A stretch of 64,000 nt of DNA from Trigonopsis variabilis (lineage: Eukaryota; Ascomycota; Trigonopsidomycetes; Trigonopsidales; Trigonopsidaceae): positions 186,001 to 250,000 of the forward strand of contig PPXM03000007.1 in assembly GCA_003707065.3 (NCBI GenBank), written 5' to 3'. Below the pieces are notes generated by a model, which was not told the DNA's origin, did not search any database, and was given only the letters and a program-made list of their open reading frames with translations. Shown piece by piece: positions 55,189-64,000 of this stretch (position 1 is its first letter; each line of letters opens with the position of its first letter). A program made the translations under genes and the position numbers.

Positions 55189-57746
55189 TTTATCTTATAA
55201 CTTATCTCTAATTTATATAGCTTTAAGTGTTCAGTTTATTGCAAGATAGACAGTCCTCTGCCGTTCGAGATATGGTGTCTACTGTATTAGGGTTTCTCTT
55301 TGATCGTTCGGACATCGATGTCGTTTGACGCAACCTGCCTTGGAACTCGACAACACTTGTCTAGTATAAGACTCTCTGAGACCAATTGAAAAGCTCTCAT
55401 ATAGCAAACTTGGAGCCTTGCACCTTTTTAGGTGAAACCAATCTCCTGTATCCAAAACGCTGCGATCGAGACTGTTGTCTGTCTAGTTCGCTATAAATCA
55501 CAATAATAGCCTTTAAATAAGGCTATCCAGGAAGTGGGCATGTTAGTCGCCTGAACCGTAGAGGTTTACTTGTCATTAAAGCTTCTCCAGAGTTTATATA
55601 GGACAAGTACATGTGTAGTTTGTGAGGCCACTGTTTGTTGTGAAGTTTCACCAAAGCTTCCTAGCTGACTGGCGTCATACGCGTCTTTCATATGTTTCGA
55701 TTTCGCGTCATATGCACAATCAGACATCAGACAGCGAGAAGGCATTCAAGTAGACTCGTAGTCAAAGAATAATGGCGCTTAGTATGAAATATGATAGAAG
55801 AGTATCCACGCTTGCTTACCATAACTATGAACCAGGCTTGGAAGAACCAGTCCAACAGTCTCAGAATGACATTGGTTTCAGCTACCTTACTGAGTGTTCC
55901 TGGAGCTATAGAGGTGGGTAGAGGGTGTCGACTCAGACCCTCGGTTAATCTTGGGAAAGTCTCCAGGCGAGTAGGAGAACAGAGTTACAGATCGCTCTTT
56001 TCCAGAGCCGTCGACCCTAAATGGCGTTTTGCTGAAAACGAATTCCTCCATCCTGATAAGATCTCGAAACCCTTGCGATTTGAAGAATAATCCTTATTCA
56101 CCAGAAAGAATACTCTCCGAGTTGCAATTTACTGGTTGACATTGATATTATGAACCCTAAATACCTTGAAACCCTTTCTAAGAAAATCTCTCATTCATTT
56201 CTTCAGTCGAAATTTTACGGGCATTCCGCTGAAGTCAGTGCATCGCATAATAAGTCTCGTGTACAGTTTATTGTTTCACACTTTCAAAGTCCTTGGAATC
56301 AGTATTCTCATCCCAGCATCGGCATTTCAATGTCGCTCCAAAGTCTAATAATAATAATCTTACACAGAGCAGTAAAGTTAAATGCTAGTTTTACTCTATC
56401 GTGTATTTCCTTTGACGTGTTGTCCACACGGTGTTACACTGGCCTCGATTAATTCCGAAAACGGAATTGTTCTGTCCCAACTGAGGCTCGTAGCGCCCGC
56501 AGCGCCCGCAGCAAGAAACACGAGGCCCATTATCTTAAAGACTTCTCAATCGTTGTAAGAGTTAGTTATTTGTTTCTCAAACAAGATGACTTCATCGACC
56601 TCTTGCTTGTGCTGAGCTCATGCATCTAGACCTAGCTTCCGCTTTGTATCCTTCCTAAAGCAACGCTACCCGGACAGCAAGTAGATGATATTAAATGTTC
56701 TCCTATGGTCCCACACCTTCGTCATGCTACTAGAAACTATCGTGTTTGACTTCTGATATAGTCACTGTGAACCATGTGAGCCATCATCATTTCACCGGTA
56801 GTTCCAGTCATCATGACTCAAGTATTATAGCATGTATTGTATCTCATATATCTGTCTTCTGGCCTAATCCTACGCAAAATAGTCAAACCGAGGTTTACGA
56901 GTCTGACATCGGTGTACGTGTCGGCGAAAAGCAGAAGAACCAAGAAAAAATCACATATGGTGAATGGAAAACTAGTAAGCTCAGAGACTCCACTGTTATA
57001 TAATGTTTGAATTGCAGACAAAGTATAGCAAAGGAATCGCCGCGCAGCCTGCAATCAACGTTTCCTTTACCTAATACACAAGTAATGACGTTCAATAGAC
57101 TTCCTAATAAGTCCGCTATTCATTTCAGATATAATTTATATTAGAAGCATAGTATGGTCGATTACGGATCAAATAGGCGAAGCGCGTTAGTTGGGACAGG
57201 ACAGAAAAATTGCTCCATATGAGCGGACAATATGCCAGTTTCGATTAAAAAAATTAGACGATTGAGCGATAAGCGGAAACTGTGCCGTTTTCTGCCCATC
57301 CCAGACAGGCACGGGTCGGGATGAAGACTACGCCATTAGATCATTCATATCCAGTAGGGGACTAATACACAAGCATCTCAAGGTCACTGAGGGCTAATGA
57401 ATAATATATCGGTATTTGAAACATGAAGGCCATGCTCCTGTCAAATCTTATACTCCTAGCTAATAGCCACTTGAGATTGTGTGACTTGGAAAATCTCCTT
57501 CCAAGACGGCTCACGTGGCAAACATGTCTGTAACATATTAAGCCTATTATGCACGTATCTGGCAAAGACTAGGAAGTATGATGGAACGAGGCGTTAGTGG
57601 GTGTATGTCTAGGACAATGGCCATGCCAAGAGTGTCTTCGGAGAGCATGATTGTCTCGAATCATACTGAGAAATGTCTATTTACCCAATAAAAACCATGA
57701 AATATTAACCGTAGACACAGACTATATGCAGAATAAACCGCACCCT
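55189..57746. other. Gene-poor region between GTR2 and the CinA-like gene
   Basis: 2.56 kb without an intact gene. It holds a decayed CinA-like fragment (listed). An 18-bp hairpin, AATTCCGAAAACGGAATT, lies at 56451-56468. An 11-mer CTGTCCCAACT (56472-56482) recurs inverted at 57189-57199. GCGCCCGCA is repeated near 56490. No transposase or RNA gene was seen. Confidence 0.5.
55862..55962 (+). pseudogene. Decayed inverted copy of the CinA-like gene (fragment)
   Basis: The stretch TTTCAGC...AGTGTTCCTGGAGCTA followed by TAGAGGTGG matches the minus-strand CinA-like gene at 58095-58151, with small deletions. TCGACT...CGG beyond it also aligns. In one frame it still encodes LVSATLLSVPGA beside LISAALLSVPGA of the intact gene. 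The rest is not alignable by eye. It lies in the opposite orientation, ~2 kb away. Confidence 0.6.
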
Positions 57747-58265
57747 TCAGTTTTGCTTTTCCAAAACTTCCAACAAAAACTCTAATGCAGCCTGAGCGAA
57801 AAGAACCATATTAGCCCGTCGATCACTAGTGCCAGTGCGCACGGTCTTAGTAAATCCTTCGCCTGGAGTCTGCACTGCCAGGAACACCGTACCAGGCTGC
57901 TCAAGCTCTTCATTGGTTCCAGCAGTCGGCCCTGCGGTTCCACTTTCAGCCAAAGAGTACGTACTTCCCAATTCAATCTTGAGATTTCTCGATAACCGTC
58001 CCACAACTTCTTCCGAGGGTCCTGTATATGACTTGACATCCATTTCCGACCATCCGCTTAGTTTCAGTCGAGATTCCAACGAATAGACCAATGTACCACC
58101 TCTATAATAAACACTAGCTCCAGGAACACTTAGCAACGCCGCTGAAATCAATCCTCCACATGCAGTCTCGACCACGGATATCGTTTCTTTCCGCTCGCGC
58201 AAGATACTTGAAATTCGTGCCAATGGTTTGTTCAGTTCCTCAGGGGGAAAAACAGTGATACTCAT
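57747..58265 (-). CDS. CinA C-terminal-domain protein (PncC/NMN amidase-like)
   Basis: 172-residue single-domain protein, the usual size for stand-alone CinA/PncC domains. Bacterial members deamidate nicotinamide mononucleotide and recycle NAD. Start MSITVFPPEELNKPLARISS. The family core is visible: VPGASVYYRGGTLVYSLESR and LAESGTAGPTAGT. However, the bacterial ESCTGG nucleophile motif appears here as ETACGG, so the usual Ser is replaced. Activity is thus uncertain. CinA domains occur in scattered fungi and may reflect old transfer from bacteria; base composition here does not stand out. It is divergent from the CDK7-like gene. A decayed inverted copy lies ~2 kb away. Confidence 0.85.
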   Translation of the reverse strand: MSITVFPPEELNKPLARISSILRERKETISVVETACGGLISAALLSVPGASVYYRGGTLVYSLESRLKLSGWSEMDVKSYTGPSEEVVGRLSRNLKIELGSTYSLAESGTAGPTAGTNEELEQPGTVFLAVQTPGEGFTKTVRTGTSDRRANMVLFAQAALEFLLEVLEKQN

Positions 58266-58579
58266 TTTAGATAATCGGTTTTTTGGCTCTCGACAATGTG
58301 GAAGTCGCCGGATCGTGAGAAAGTGAAGATGATGGTCTGCAAATGCTGATACAGGCAACGGCGACAAGGACAAAGTGACCAACATATCGACATCGCCGAC
58401 CCATGCTACGGGTTGTTGTGAAGATAACGAGGAAGTAGAGTGATAGCTTAGACAGTCATCGCAGAAGTTTGGACCGATAGTGGGTGTTTATTCAATCTAC
58501 AGAGGAGATTGTTAGTTGTGGTAAGATCAGTGGTAATAGAGAGGCACCCTTTCTAATTTGTCCAACCGCTACGACAGAC
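58266..58579. other. Divergent promoter, CinA-like gene and CDK7-like gene
   Basis: 314 bp without a gene. The CDK7-like frame is open from 58484 but its first ATG followed by recognisable kinase sequence is at 58580. Confidence 0.5.
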
Positions 58580-59695
58580 ATGGATAGAAATAAAGCCATC
58601 GAGGCAAACTACACTAAAGGTGTGGGCTTTCGAAGTGCAAATCTAACAATAGACAAAAAAATAGGCGAAGGAACATATGCTAATGTTTATGTTGGTAAGG
58701 CGATGAAATAACAGGGCTCTTGCTGACATTGCAAGGTAGGCAGAAATCGACGAATAGGAAAATTGCAATCAAAATGATTAAAATCGGAGAGCTCAAAAAT
58801 GGCGTGGACATGTCTGCTATCAGGGAACTGAAATTTCTCCGAGAATTGCAGCATCCAAACGTTATTTGTCTTTATGATGTCTTTTCTTCTTCTGCAACTA
58901 TCAACCTTGTCCTTGAATACCTGTCGTCGGATTTGGAGATGATCATCAAGGATCCCTCTATATTCTTTTCTCCTGCTGACGTCAAATCATGGATGCTGAT
59001 GACTTTACGAGGCCTCCACCATTGCCATCGACATTTTATCCTTCATAGAGTGAGTCCAGATTTTAGACCTTTGCCATGCTAACTGCCAGGATCTCAAACC
59101 CAACAATTTATTATTATCATCTACAGGACATCTGAAACTGGCTGATTTCGGTCTCGCCAGGACATTGGCCCTACCGTGGGAACAAATGACTAGTAATGTC
59201 GTCACTAGATGGTACCGGGCTCCTGAATTGTTCTTAGGAGCAAGACATTACTCTGGAGCTATCGACATATGGTCTGTGGGGACTATTTTTGCCGAATTAA
59301 TGCTGCGTACGCCTTATCTTCCAGCTGAATCTGATGCTTCCCAGTTGGATCTCATCTTTCATGCGCTGGGGACTCCGTCTGAGACAAGTTGGCCTGGTGT
59401 ATCCTCCCTACCTCTGTACGCTTCCCCAAAGCAGAATTATCCGACTCCTTCTCGCGCCGAGATCAGGAACCGATTCTCGGCTGCGTCCGAAAAGACTCTC
59501 GATTTGTTGGATAGGATGCTCGCACTTGATCCTAATAAGCGAATCAGTGCTCATGATGCTCTTCTCTCGCCCTACTTTTTGGAGTCTCCTTCTCCTACAC
59601 GTCCTGAAGACCTTCCCAAGATAAACGGAGGATCTGAGTCGACAACCTTTACCAACTCAGAGCATCGGCCTCCAAAAATGCAAAAAGTTGCGTGA
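58580..59695 (+). CDS. CDK7-family kinase (Kin28/Mcs6-like; TFIIH/CDK-activating kinase)
   Basis: Likely phosphorylates RNA polymerase II CTD as part of TFIIH. Depending on lineage it also activates CDKs. Exons 58580-58694, 58736-59049 and 59090-59695 (introns 41 and 40 nt) give 344 residues, the CDK7 size. Glycine loop IGEGTYANVYVG crosses intron 1; VDMSAIRELKFLREL is the cyclin-contact helix; HRDLKPNNLLL is rebuilt across intron 2; then DFGLAR and activation loop MTSNVVTRWYRAPEL. YLPAESDASQLDLIFHALGTP is CDK7-like. The tail ends in a basic PPKMQKVA. CDK7 versus Kin28/Mcs6/Crk1 naming depends on lineage. Confidence 0.93.
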
Positions 59696-59813
59696 ATCCT
59701 TCCCGAATGTCATCTTCTTACCGCTCGGCTAAATTTTACTTCGACTTTCTATTTTCTGTGCACAGCCATTTCCTGCTATTCTTACAACGCCTGAACTTTC
59801 CCATTATTCCCCA

Positions 59814-61603
59814 CTAAACAACATCAACGGCTTTGTTCTCGCTGATCCCTAGACCAGCCACCACATTGAGTCGGTTGTTTAATATGGTCTGCAAGGACGA
59901 CCTTTTCGCCAGATCCTGGGCCCGTGTAGCAATGCGAAGAGCTGAAATCATTCTATCTTTATCTTGGACTGTTTCTCTCAGCTCCTGGATCTCCATTTCT
60001 TGATCTTTGAGAATCTGAGCCAGTCTGAGAGTGGATGCGTTCCCAAATGTCAAAGGCTGCGTCTCTGGCGGCTCCTTTTCTTCATATCGAGCCATCTTTT
60101 CAGTTAGCAATCGAATTTCATCTCGTTGCCTTCGGCATATATCCCGTAATTCCTCTCTATCGACCTGATCGCTCTCTATGGTGACTTCCTCCCTCCGATG
60201 CGTAGCCGCGATCAGTCTGTTTAAATGCGTGATCCGATCCTGTAGAGATGCAACTTGGACCTCCAGACGAATGATCGACTTGTCCTTTTTCTCAAGGAGA
60301 GCCTGGCTGTTTATACTTCCAGCCGTAGCACCAGAATGACTACGAAAAAGAGTAACTTCGTTGGTCAGTTCATCGATTCGTGCACGTAGGTCTTGGATTA
60401 GCTGACTCTGATTACCAGTAGCTTCAGCAGTGGCCCGCTTGGCTGTGACTGCTATGGCTTTCGCCCTTGCAGCAAAACGTAGAGTATTAAGAGTTTCAGC
60501 GAGAGCTCTGGAGTTGATCTGGATCGTACACAGAATAGCAACAAGTGCAGACCCAGATAATGCTGGTTGTAAGAGCCGGGTTAGCTTTGAGTCTCTAAAA
60601 GGCAAGTGTCCTATTCCAGCCCCTCCAGCTGAAAGTTTGGCCATAATCGTCCCCAATGTGAGAAGTGATTTGTTAATAAACGAGCCTTCAACTCTTCGTT
60701 CAGCTTGAGAAGTTGCTCTTTCGCTTCCTGCCAGATCACAGAGGTTCAGGATACTGGTTCTCCTAGTGGCAGTAGCCGGGTCTGTGCAAGTAATCTCAAT
60801 CTGAACCACCGCATGAGATCTCGATGAGCGGGCATTGAACTCTGTTCCTTCGGTCCGCCTAATTTGATCCCCAGCGGCTATAGCATTCAACAAGTCCTCA
60901 ATTCCGGCAACATTGATCTGACGGATATTATCCACCTTGATTCCGTGAATTGGATCTTCTCGTAAGCGTATTTCAGGGCCTCCAGAGGGATTGAGGAGAT
61001 CGTTAATCTTCTCATTGTAGATCTCAAGATATGCTACTCTTACGGAATATGCCGCATCATTAGCTTGAGATATAGTGCTAAAAATCGCCTCAGCTGCCAA
61101 AGGAATAATTCCAGGAGAGTTGGGCGTGCCTTGCATGGAGTAGGTCTTTCCACTGCCAGTCATGCCATACGCGAAAATCGTACCTGCTGCGTTAGCTGTC
61201 GCCTAAAAGACGGATAAAGCCTACCATTATAGCCATCAAGGACACCCATAACAATTGCATTCATAGCATCCAGATAGATTTGCCGATTTTGAGATTGCTG
61301 ATCAAAAACGTTATCAAATGTAAACGTGCCGACATCAGGAGCAGTGATTTCCTTGGAATTTAAATTCCAGCCCACAGGCATTCTACTATCGTCGGGTTTA
61401 ATTCGCACGTTGACACTGACTTCCACTTCTTGGTCGCCATCAGAGGACCGCGAAGGGAAAGACGTAGCATTTAACCGAGGACTCGACTGCGAAGAAGAAC
61501 TGTTTGTAGGAGCAATGAGCGAAGCACTGGAGGCCGGACGCCTCATATAAGAGCCTCTGCTTTTCATTGGGGTATTAGGACGAAGAAAAGGCGTGCTTGT
61601 CAT
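59814..61603 (-). CDS. Kinesin motor, Kip2/Tea2 (kinesin-7)-like
   Basis: Plus-end-directed microtubule motor with N-terminal motor domain. Exons 61603-61225 and 61183-59814 (41-nt intron) give 582 residues. A ~50-residue S/R/P-rich head (MTSTPFLRPNTPMKSRGSYM) precedes the motor. The motor shows GYNGTIFAYGMTGSGKTYSM (P-loop, crossing the splice), NARSSRSHAVVQ (switch I), LCDLAGSERA (switch II) and NKSLLTLGTIMAKL. After LRFAARAKAI (neck) come coiled-coil segments (residues ~380-530) with short breaks. A head extension, N-terminal motor and short stalk suit Kip2/Tea2, which carry polarity factors along microtubules. Promoter: paired ACGCGT palindrome ~210 bp upstream. Confidence 0.9.
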
Positions 61604-61812
61604 GGCAAGCTCTCTTGACCTTGAGGTGGTTGTTTACTGTCGACCTCTTCTGGGATAAGGATAAAATGCATGGCAACCAGCGTCAAAAGAGAATGTAAGT
61701 TCCACGTTTATATAAGTCGGGCCAGTGTGAATTTTTTAGATTGATGGCTTTCTTGATTACATTGTATGATAAGGGCATCTGTAATTCTCGTATATACAAA
61801 AAGGTATGCTCT

Positions 61813-61840
61813 TTTCACGCGTTTAATTAAACGCGTGAAA
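61813..61840. promoter_or_regulatory. 28-bp perfect palindrome with two ACGCGT boxes
   Basis: TTTCACGCGTTTAA is followed by its exact reverse complement. ACGCGT occurs at 61817-61822 and 61831-61836. Each is the MluI cell-cycle box bound by MBF. Sited ~210 bp upstream of the kinesin ATG. It could give G1/S regulation. Symmetry over all 28 bases exceeds what two boxes need. Confidence 0.5.
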
Positions 61841-61859
61841 GGTGGGGTGCATCCATTCG

Positions 61860-61919
61860 TTAGGACGAAGCAAAGGCGTGCTTATTAGGACGAAGCTCTC
61901 TTGACGTGAGGCGGTTGTA
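61860..61919 (-). repeat. Degenerate duplicate of the kinesin start region
   Basis: Aligns with 61575-61634: TTAGGACGAAGCAAAGGCGT against TTAGGACGAAGAAAAGGCGT, then AGCTCTCTTGAC and GGTTGT shared. The source includes the first codons of the kinesin gene and its leader. In the copy, the start codon is lost. It lies in the same orientation, ~285 bp upstream. Confidence 0.75.
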
Positions 61920-62240
61920 ATTAGACATTTTAGTTTGACAGCCAAGAACGTCATCCATCCGCCCGTATCTGTAGGTGGTGGCTCCATCATTTTTGTTCCT
62001 AAGAAAATCCCTAAACGTTTGGGTTGCGCAAAAACAGCGACAAATAGGTTTGTCTAAGCCAAGGTCTAGAGGAAGGAAGAGAAGCAGCTGAGACCTAGAT
62101 CATGGCTCAGAAAAGTCAACAGTGCGAGTTTTTCGAAGTATTATAATACTTGAATTGATCCTCGCTTGTTCATATTCTCACCCTTCAGAGGAACCAAGGT
62201 TGTAATAGGAGAAGGCACTCTAACTCAACAACAGCCAGTA

Positions 62241-62625
62241 AGCATCGACGCGCAGGATGAGACACTCAAGAAAGACAGAAGACTAAGGGAGAACGGTCTT
62301 CTAAAGAGCGAAAGATTCAATAAAAGGAGCTTTGACAGAAAGAGAGTACCCTGAAAAGGAGATATTAAGAGGCGATGATGCCGTCAAAGAAGAGTATAGC
62401 ATGGACGCAATTCTAGAGGAAAACAGCTCTAATTCGCAAAACTCGTATGAATAGCGAGTAAGTTTTGAAGAAGATATAACTCCTCTTATGATCTGAACAA
62501 GAGCTTCAGATGAGGCAATCTTATTTTCTCTTCGCGAATGTCGGTGCTGCGACACTTGCTTCTCTCTAACCGGACCTCGGGAAGAGCAAGATGCCTCCTT
62601 CATTCGCATTAGTCAGGTTCTATCA
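62241..62625 (+). pseudogene. Decayed, inverted copy of the orphan gene
   Basis: Aligns with the minus-strand orphan gene along most of its length. Shared blocks include CAAGAAAGACAGAAGACT, GCGAGTAAGTTTTGA and AGATGAGGCAATCTTATTTT. A Trp codon of the intact gene is TAG here (62452-62454), and several deletions of tens of bases remove the acidic middle. Reading frame is broken. It is tail-to-tail with the intact copy, spacer ~100 bp. Confidence 0.85.
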
Positions 62626-62728
62626 TGAAGTAAGTGATACTAGGAAAAGAAGGAGAGAAAATTACTCCCACTCAGCGATAAAATATGAGAAGCAAGAACT
62701 CCTGCTCGACAATTTTGGATAACTCCAT

Positions 62729-63250
62729 TCAGATCGCAACTGATCTATGCAGCCCCTCTACCATGTCCTGATATCGATTACTTCGCCTTAGAGCGTGATT
62801 AAGACGAATGAGAGAAGCATCTTGCTCTTCCCGAGTACCGTGTTCCATAGAACGTAGATGAACTAGTGCCGCAGCACGGACATTCGCGAACAGAAAATAA
62901 GATTGCCTCATCTGAAGCTCTTCTTCAGCCAATTCTTCGCCTGGGTCAAGAAAAGGCGACACAAGAGGAGTCATATCTTCCTCAAAACTTACTCGCCATT
63001 CGTGAGAGTTCTGCGAACCAGCACAGCTTTCCTCGAGACTTGCATCCATGCCACACTCTTCTTCGGCGGCTTCGTCTCCTAATCTTTCAAGCAACGCCTC
63101 CTCACTGATCGAGACCCGGCGTCTCCAAACCGCTCTGGATGCGAAAGCTCCCTTTATAAAATCTTTGGCTCTCTTAAATAGATTCCTCCTCCCAGTCTTC
63201 TGTCTTTCTTGGGCGTCTCGCCCTTGAAGTTCGATGTAAGATATACCCAT
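62729..63250 (-). CDS. Orphan protein of 173 residues with an adjacent decayed paralogue
   Basis: I do not recognise the family. The first ATG gives MGISYIELQGRDAQERQKTG. The N-terminal third is basic (RRNLFKRAKDFIKGAFASRA) and could be helical. The middle is acidic (GDEAAEEECGMDASLEE, GEELAEEELQMR). The C-terminal helix contains NVRAAALVHLRSMEH and RLNHALRRSNRYQDMVEGL. No signal peptide or membrane span. The protein looks soluble and alpha-helical. It is supported as a gene by an intact 173-codon frame beside a homologous broken copy. The upstream region has a GAGGCGATATCCGCCTC hairpin. Confidence 0.55.
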   Translation of the reverse strand: MGISYIELQGRDAQERQKTGRRNLFKRAKDFIKGAFASRAVWRRRVSISEEALLERLGDEAAEEECGMDASLEESCAGSQNSHEWRVSFEEDMTPLVSPFLDPGEELAEEELQMRQSYFLFANVRAAALVHLRSMEHGTREEQDASLIRLNHALRRSNRYQDMVEGLHRSVAI

Positions 63251-64000
63251 AGATAGATAGTTTCTCAAGAGGAGAGCCAATGTCAAGCGTGAATAATAAA
63301 ATCAAAAGGAGCTTGTGATTTTATATAAGGGAAAATGTCAGCCTCGAGAAGGAGGCCATCCTATGATATGAATAGAGAGGCGATATCCGCCTCGATCTCG
63401 CCTTTAGGGCTGGGCAAGCACTGGGCGTGCAAGGCGCTCACTATGAACAGAGACTATTCATACCTTGCCCTTCTTTGGTTCTAGAAAGCATCCGCTCTGA
63501 GTCGTCTTGAAAATAGGCATTTGAAAGCGCAAAAGAACAGAAAATGAAGTGGCTCTATGCAGTTATTGGGCGGTTACCAACAACATTGACAAGCCACATG
63601 TGATATGGTATAAGATGGTATATAAAGAGCACTCGCAATGATATAAGAAACTTGTCTTTATTATTTCTAGCGATCGAGCCAATAGGAAACAAAAAGTTTC
63701 CCACGGTTTGGCTTCTTGTTGTAAAGAAGACTTGTGATTTGATACTGACCAGAATTCGTTCAGCAAGAAAAGTCCGGTCTCTAGAATAAGAAAGACAGCT
63801 ATAAAAGAGTCTTTTTGGAATATGGTTCAGAACATTTAGTGAACACGGAAGCTCGTTATCCATTCTTCCAAGTTATTAGCAGTAGTGCACAGTTGTTTGC
63901 AACCTTGATTGAATGCAAGTACCGCTCATGTACTATACGTAACAAAAGCTTGGTTCCAGTAGATATCAAAGAAAACAGTGCCAATAGGGAATTACTAGGC
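63251..64000. other. Window-end intergenic region
   Basis: 750 bp. GAGGCG-ATATC-CGCCTC hairpin near 63377. An ATG frame on the minus strand, 63863-63555 (102 codons, MDNELPCSLNVLNHIPKRLF), has no recognised domain and is probably chance. Confidence 0.4.

Larger units (their letters stand above)
61604..62240. other. Kinesin promoter region with palindrome and duplicated 5' fragment
   Basis: 637 bp without an intact gene. It contains the ACGCGT palindrome and the kinesin-start duplicate, both listed separately. Confidence 0.6.

Overview
The window is a compact fungal nuclear genome segment. The evidence is the gene content (CCR4-NOT scaffold NOT1, fungal LEU4, PX-SNARE VAM7, a DUF1776 protein, WLM protease WSS1, GPI3, GTR2) and about 40 very short spliceosomal introns. 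Almost all introns are 31-59 nt, with GTANGT-like donors and a CTAAC, CTAAT or CTGAC branch site close to the acceptor. Many genes have several introns, and an RBM39/Rsd1-type splicing factor is present. This argues against Saccharomyces-like yeasts and suggests another ascomycete or other Dikarya lineage. I cannot place the species.

Layout. 1-8 kb: 3' part of NOT1 and a class I sirtuin. 8-13 kb: an unrecognised disordered protein, pyridoxal kinase and a two-finger C2H2 factor. 14-24 kb: mitochondrial MSH1, VAM7, YDJ1, WSS1, a DUF1776 SDR-like protein and ribosomal P0. 24-34 kb: LEU4, SDO1, an MFS transporter, poly(A) polymerase, an AUH-like hydratase and a NIT2-like omega-amidase. 35-42 kb: a divergent THG1/TRM4 pair, an RBM39-like factor and GPI3. 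44-54 kb: a MeaB-like bZIP gene split by an internal duplication, tRNase Z, an RraA-like protein, RPS5, a 71-residue helical protein and DBP6. 54-64 kb: GTR2, a CinA-like protein, a CDK7-like kinase, a Kip2/Tea2-like kinesin, and an orphan gene beside a decayed inverted copy of itself.

Much of the content serves RNA and translation: NOT1, PAP1, RBM39, THG1, TRM4, TRZ1, DBP6, SDO1, RPP0 and RPS5. The genes are not an operon, and strands and spacing are typical of fungi. Promoter motifs fit several functions: two Gcn4-type sites before LEU4, a heat-shock element before YDJ1, CACGTG boxes before both ribosomal protein genes, and an ACGCGT box before MSH1.

The right end (55-64 kb) is gene-poor. 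It holds decayed duplicates of three neighbouring loci (CinA-like gene, kinesin 5' end, orphan gene) and a 28-bp perfect palindrome with two ACGCGT boxes. I saw no rRNA, tRNA, CRISPR array, transposase or virus-like element. The most notable oddities are the duplicated, minisatellite-split bZIP gene, the inverted orphan pair, a possible non-AUG mitochondrial form of tRNase Z, and a possible snoRNA in the one long TRM4 intron. Exon joins were chosen by hand from splice consensus and reading frame and need RNA evidence.
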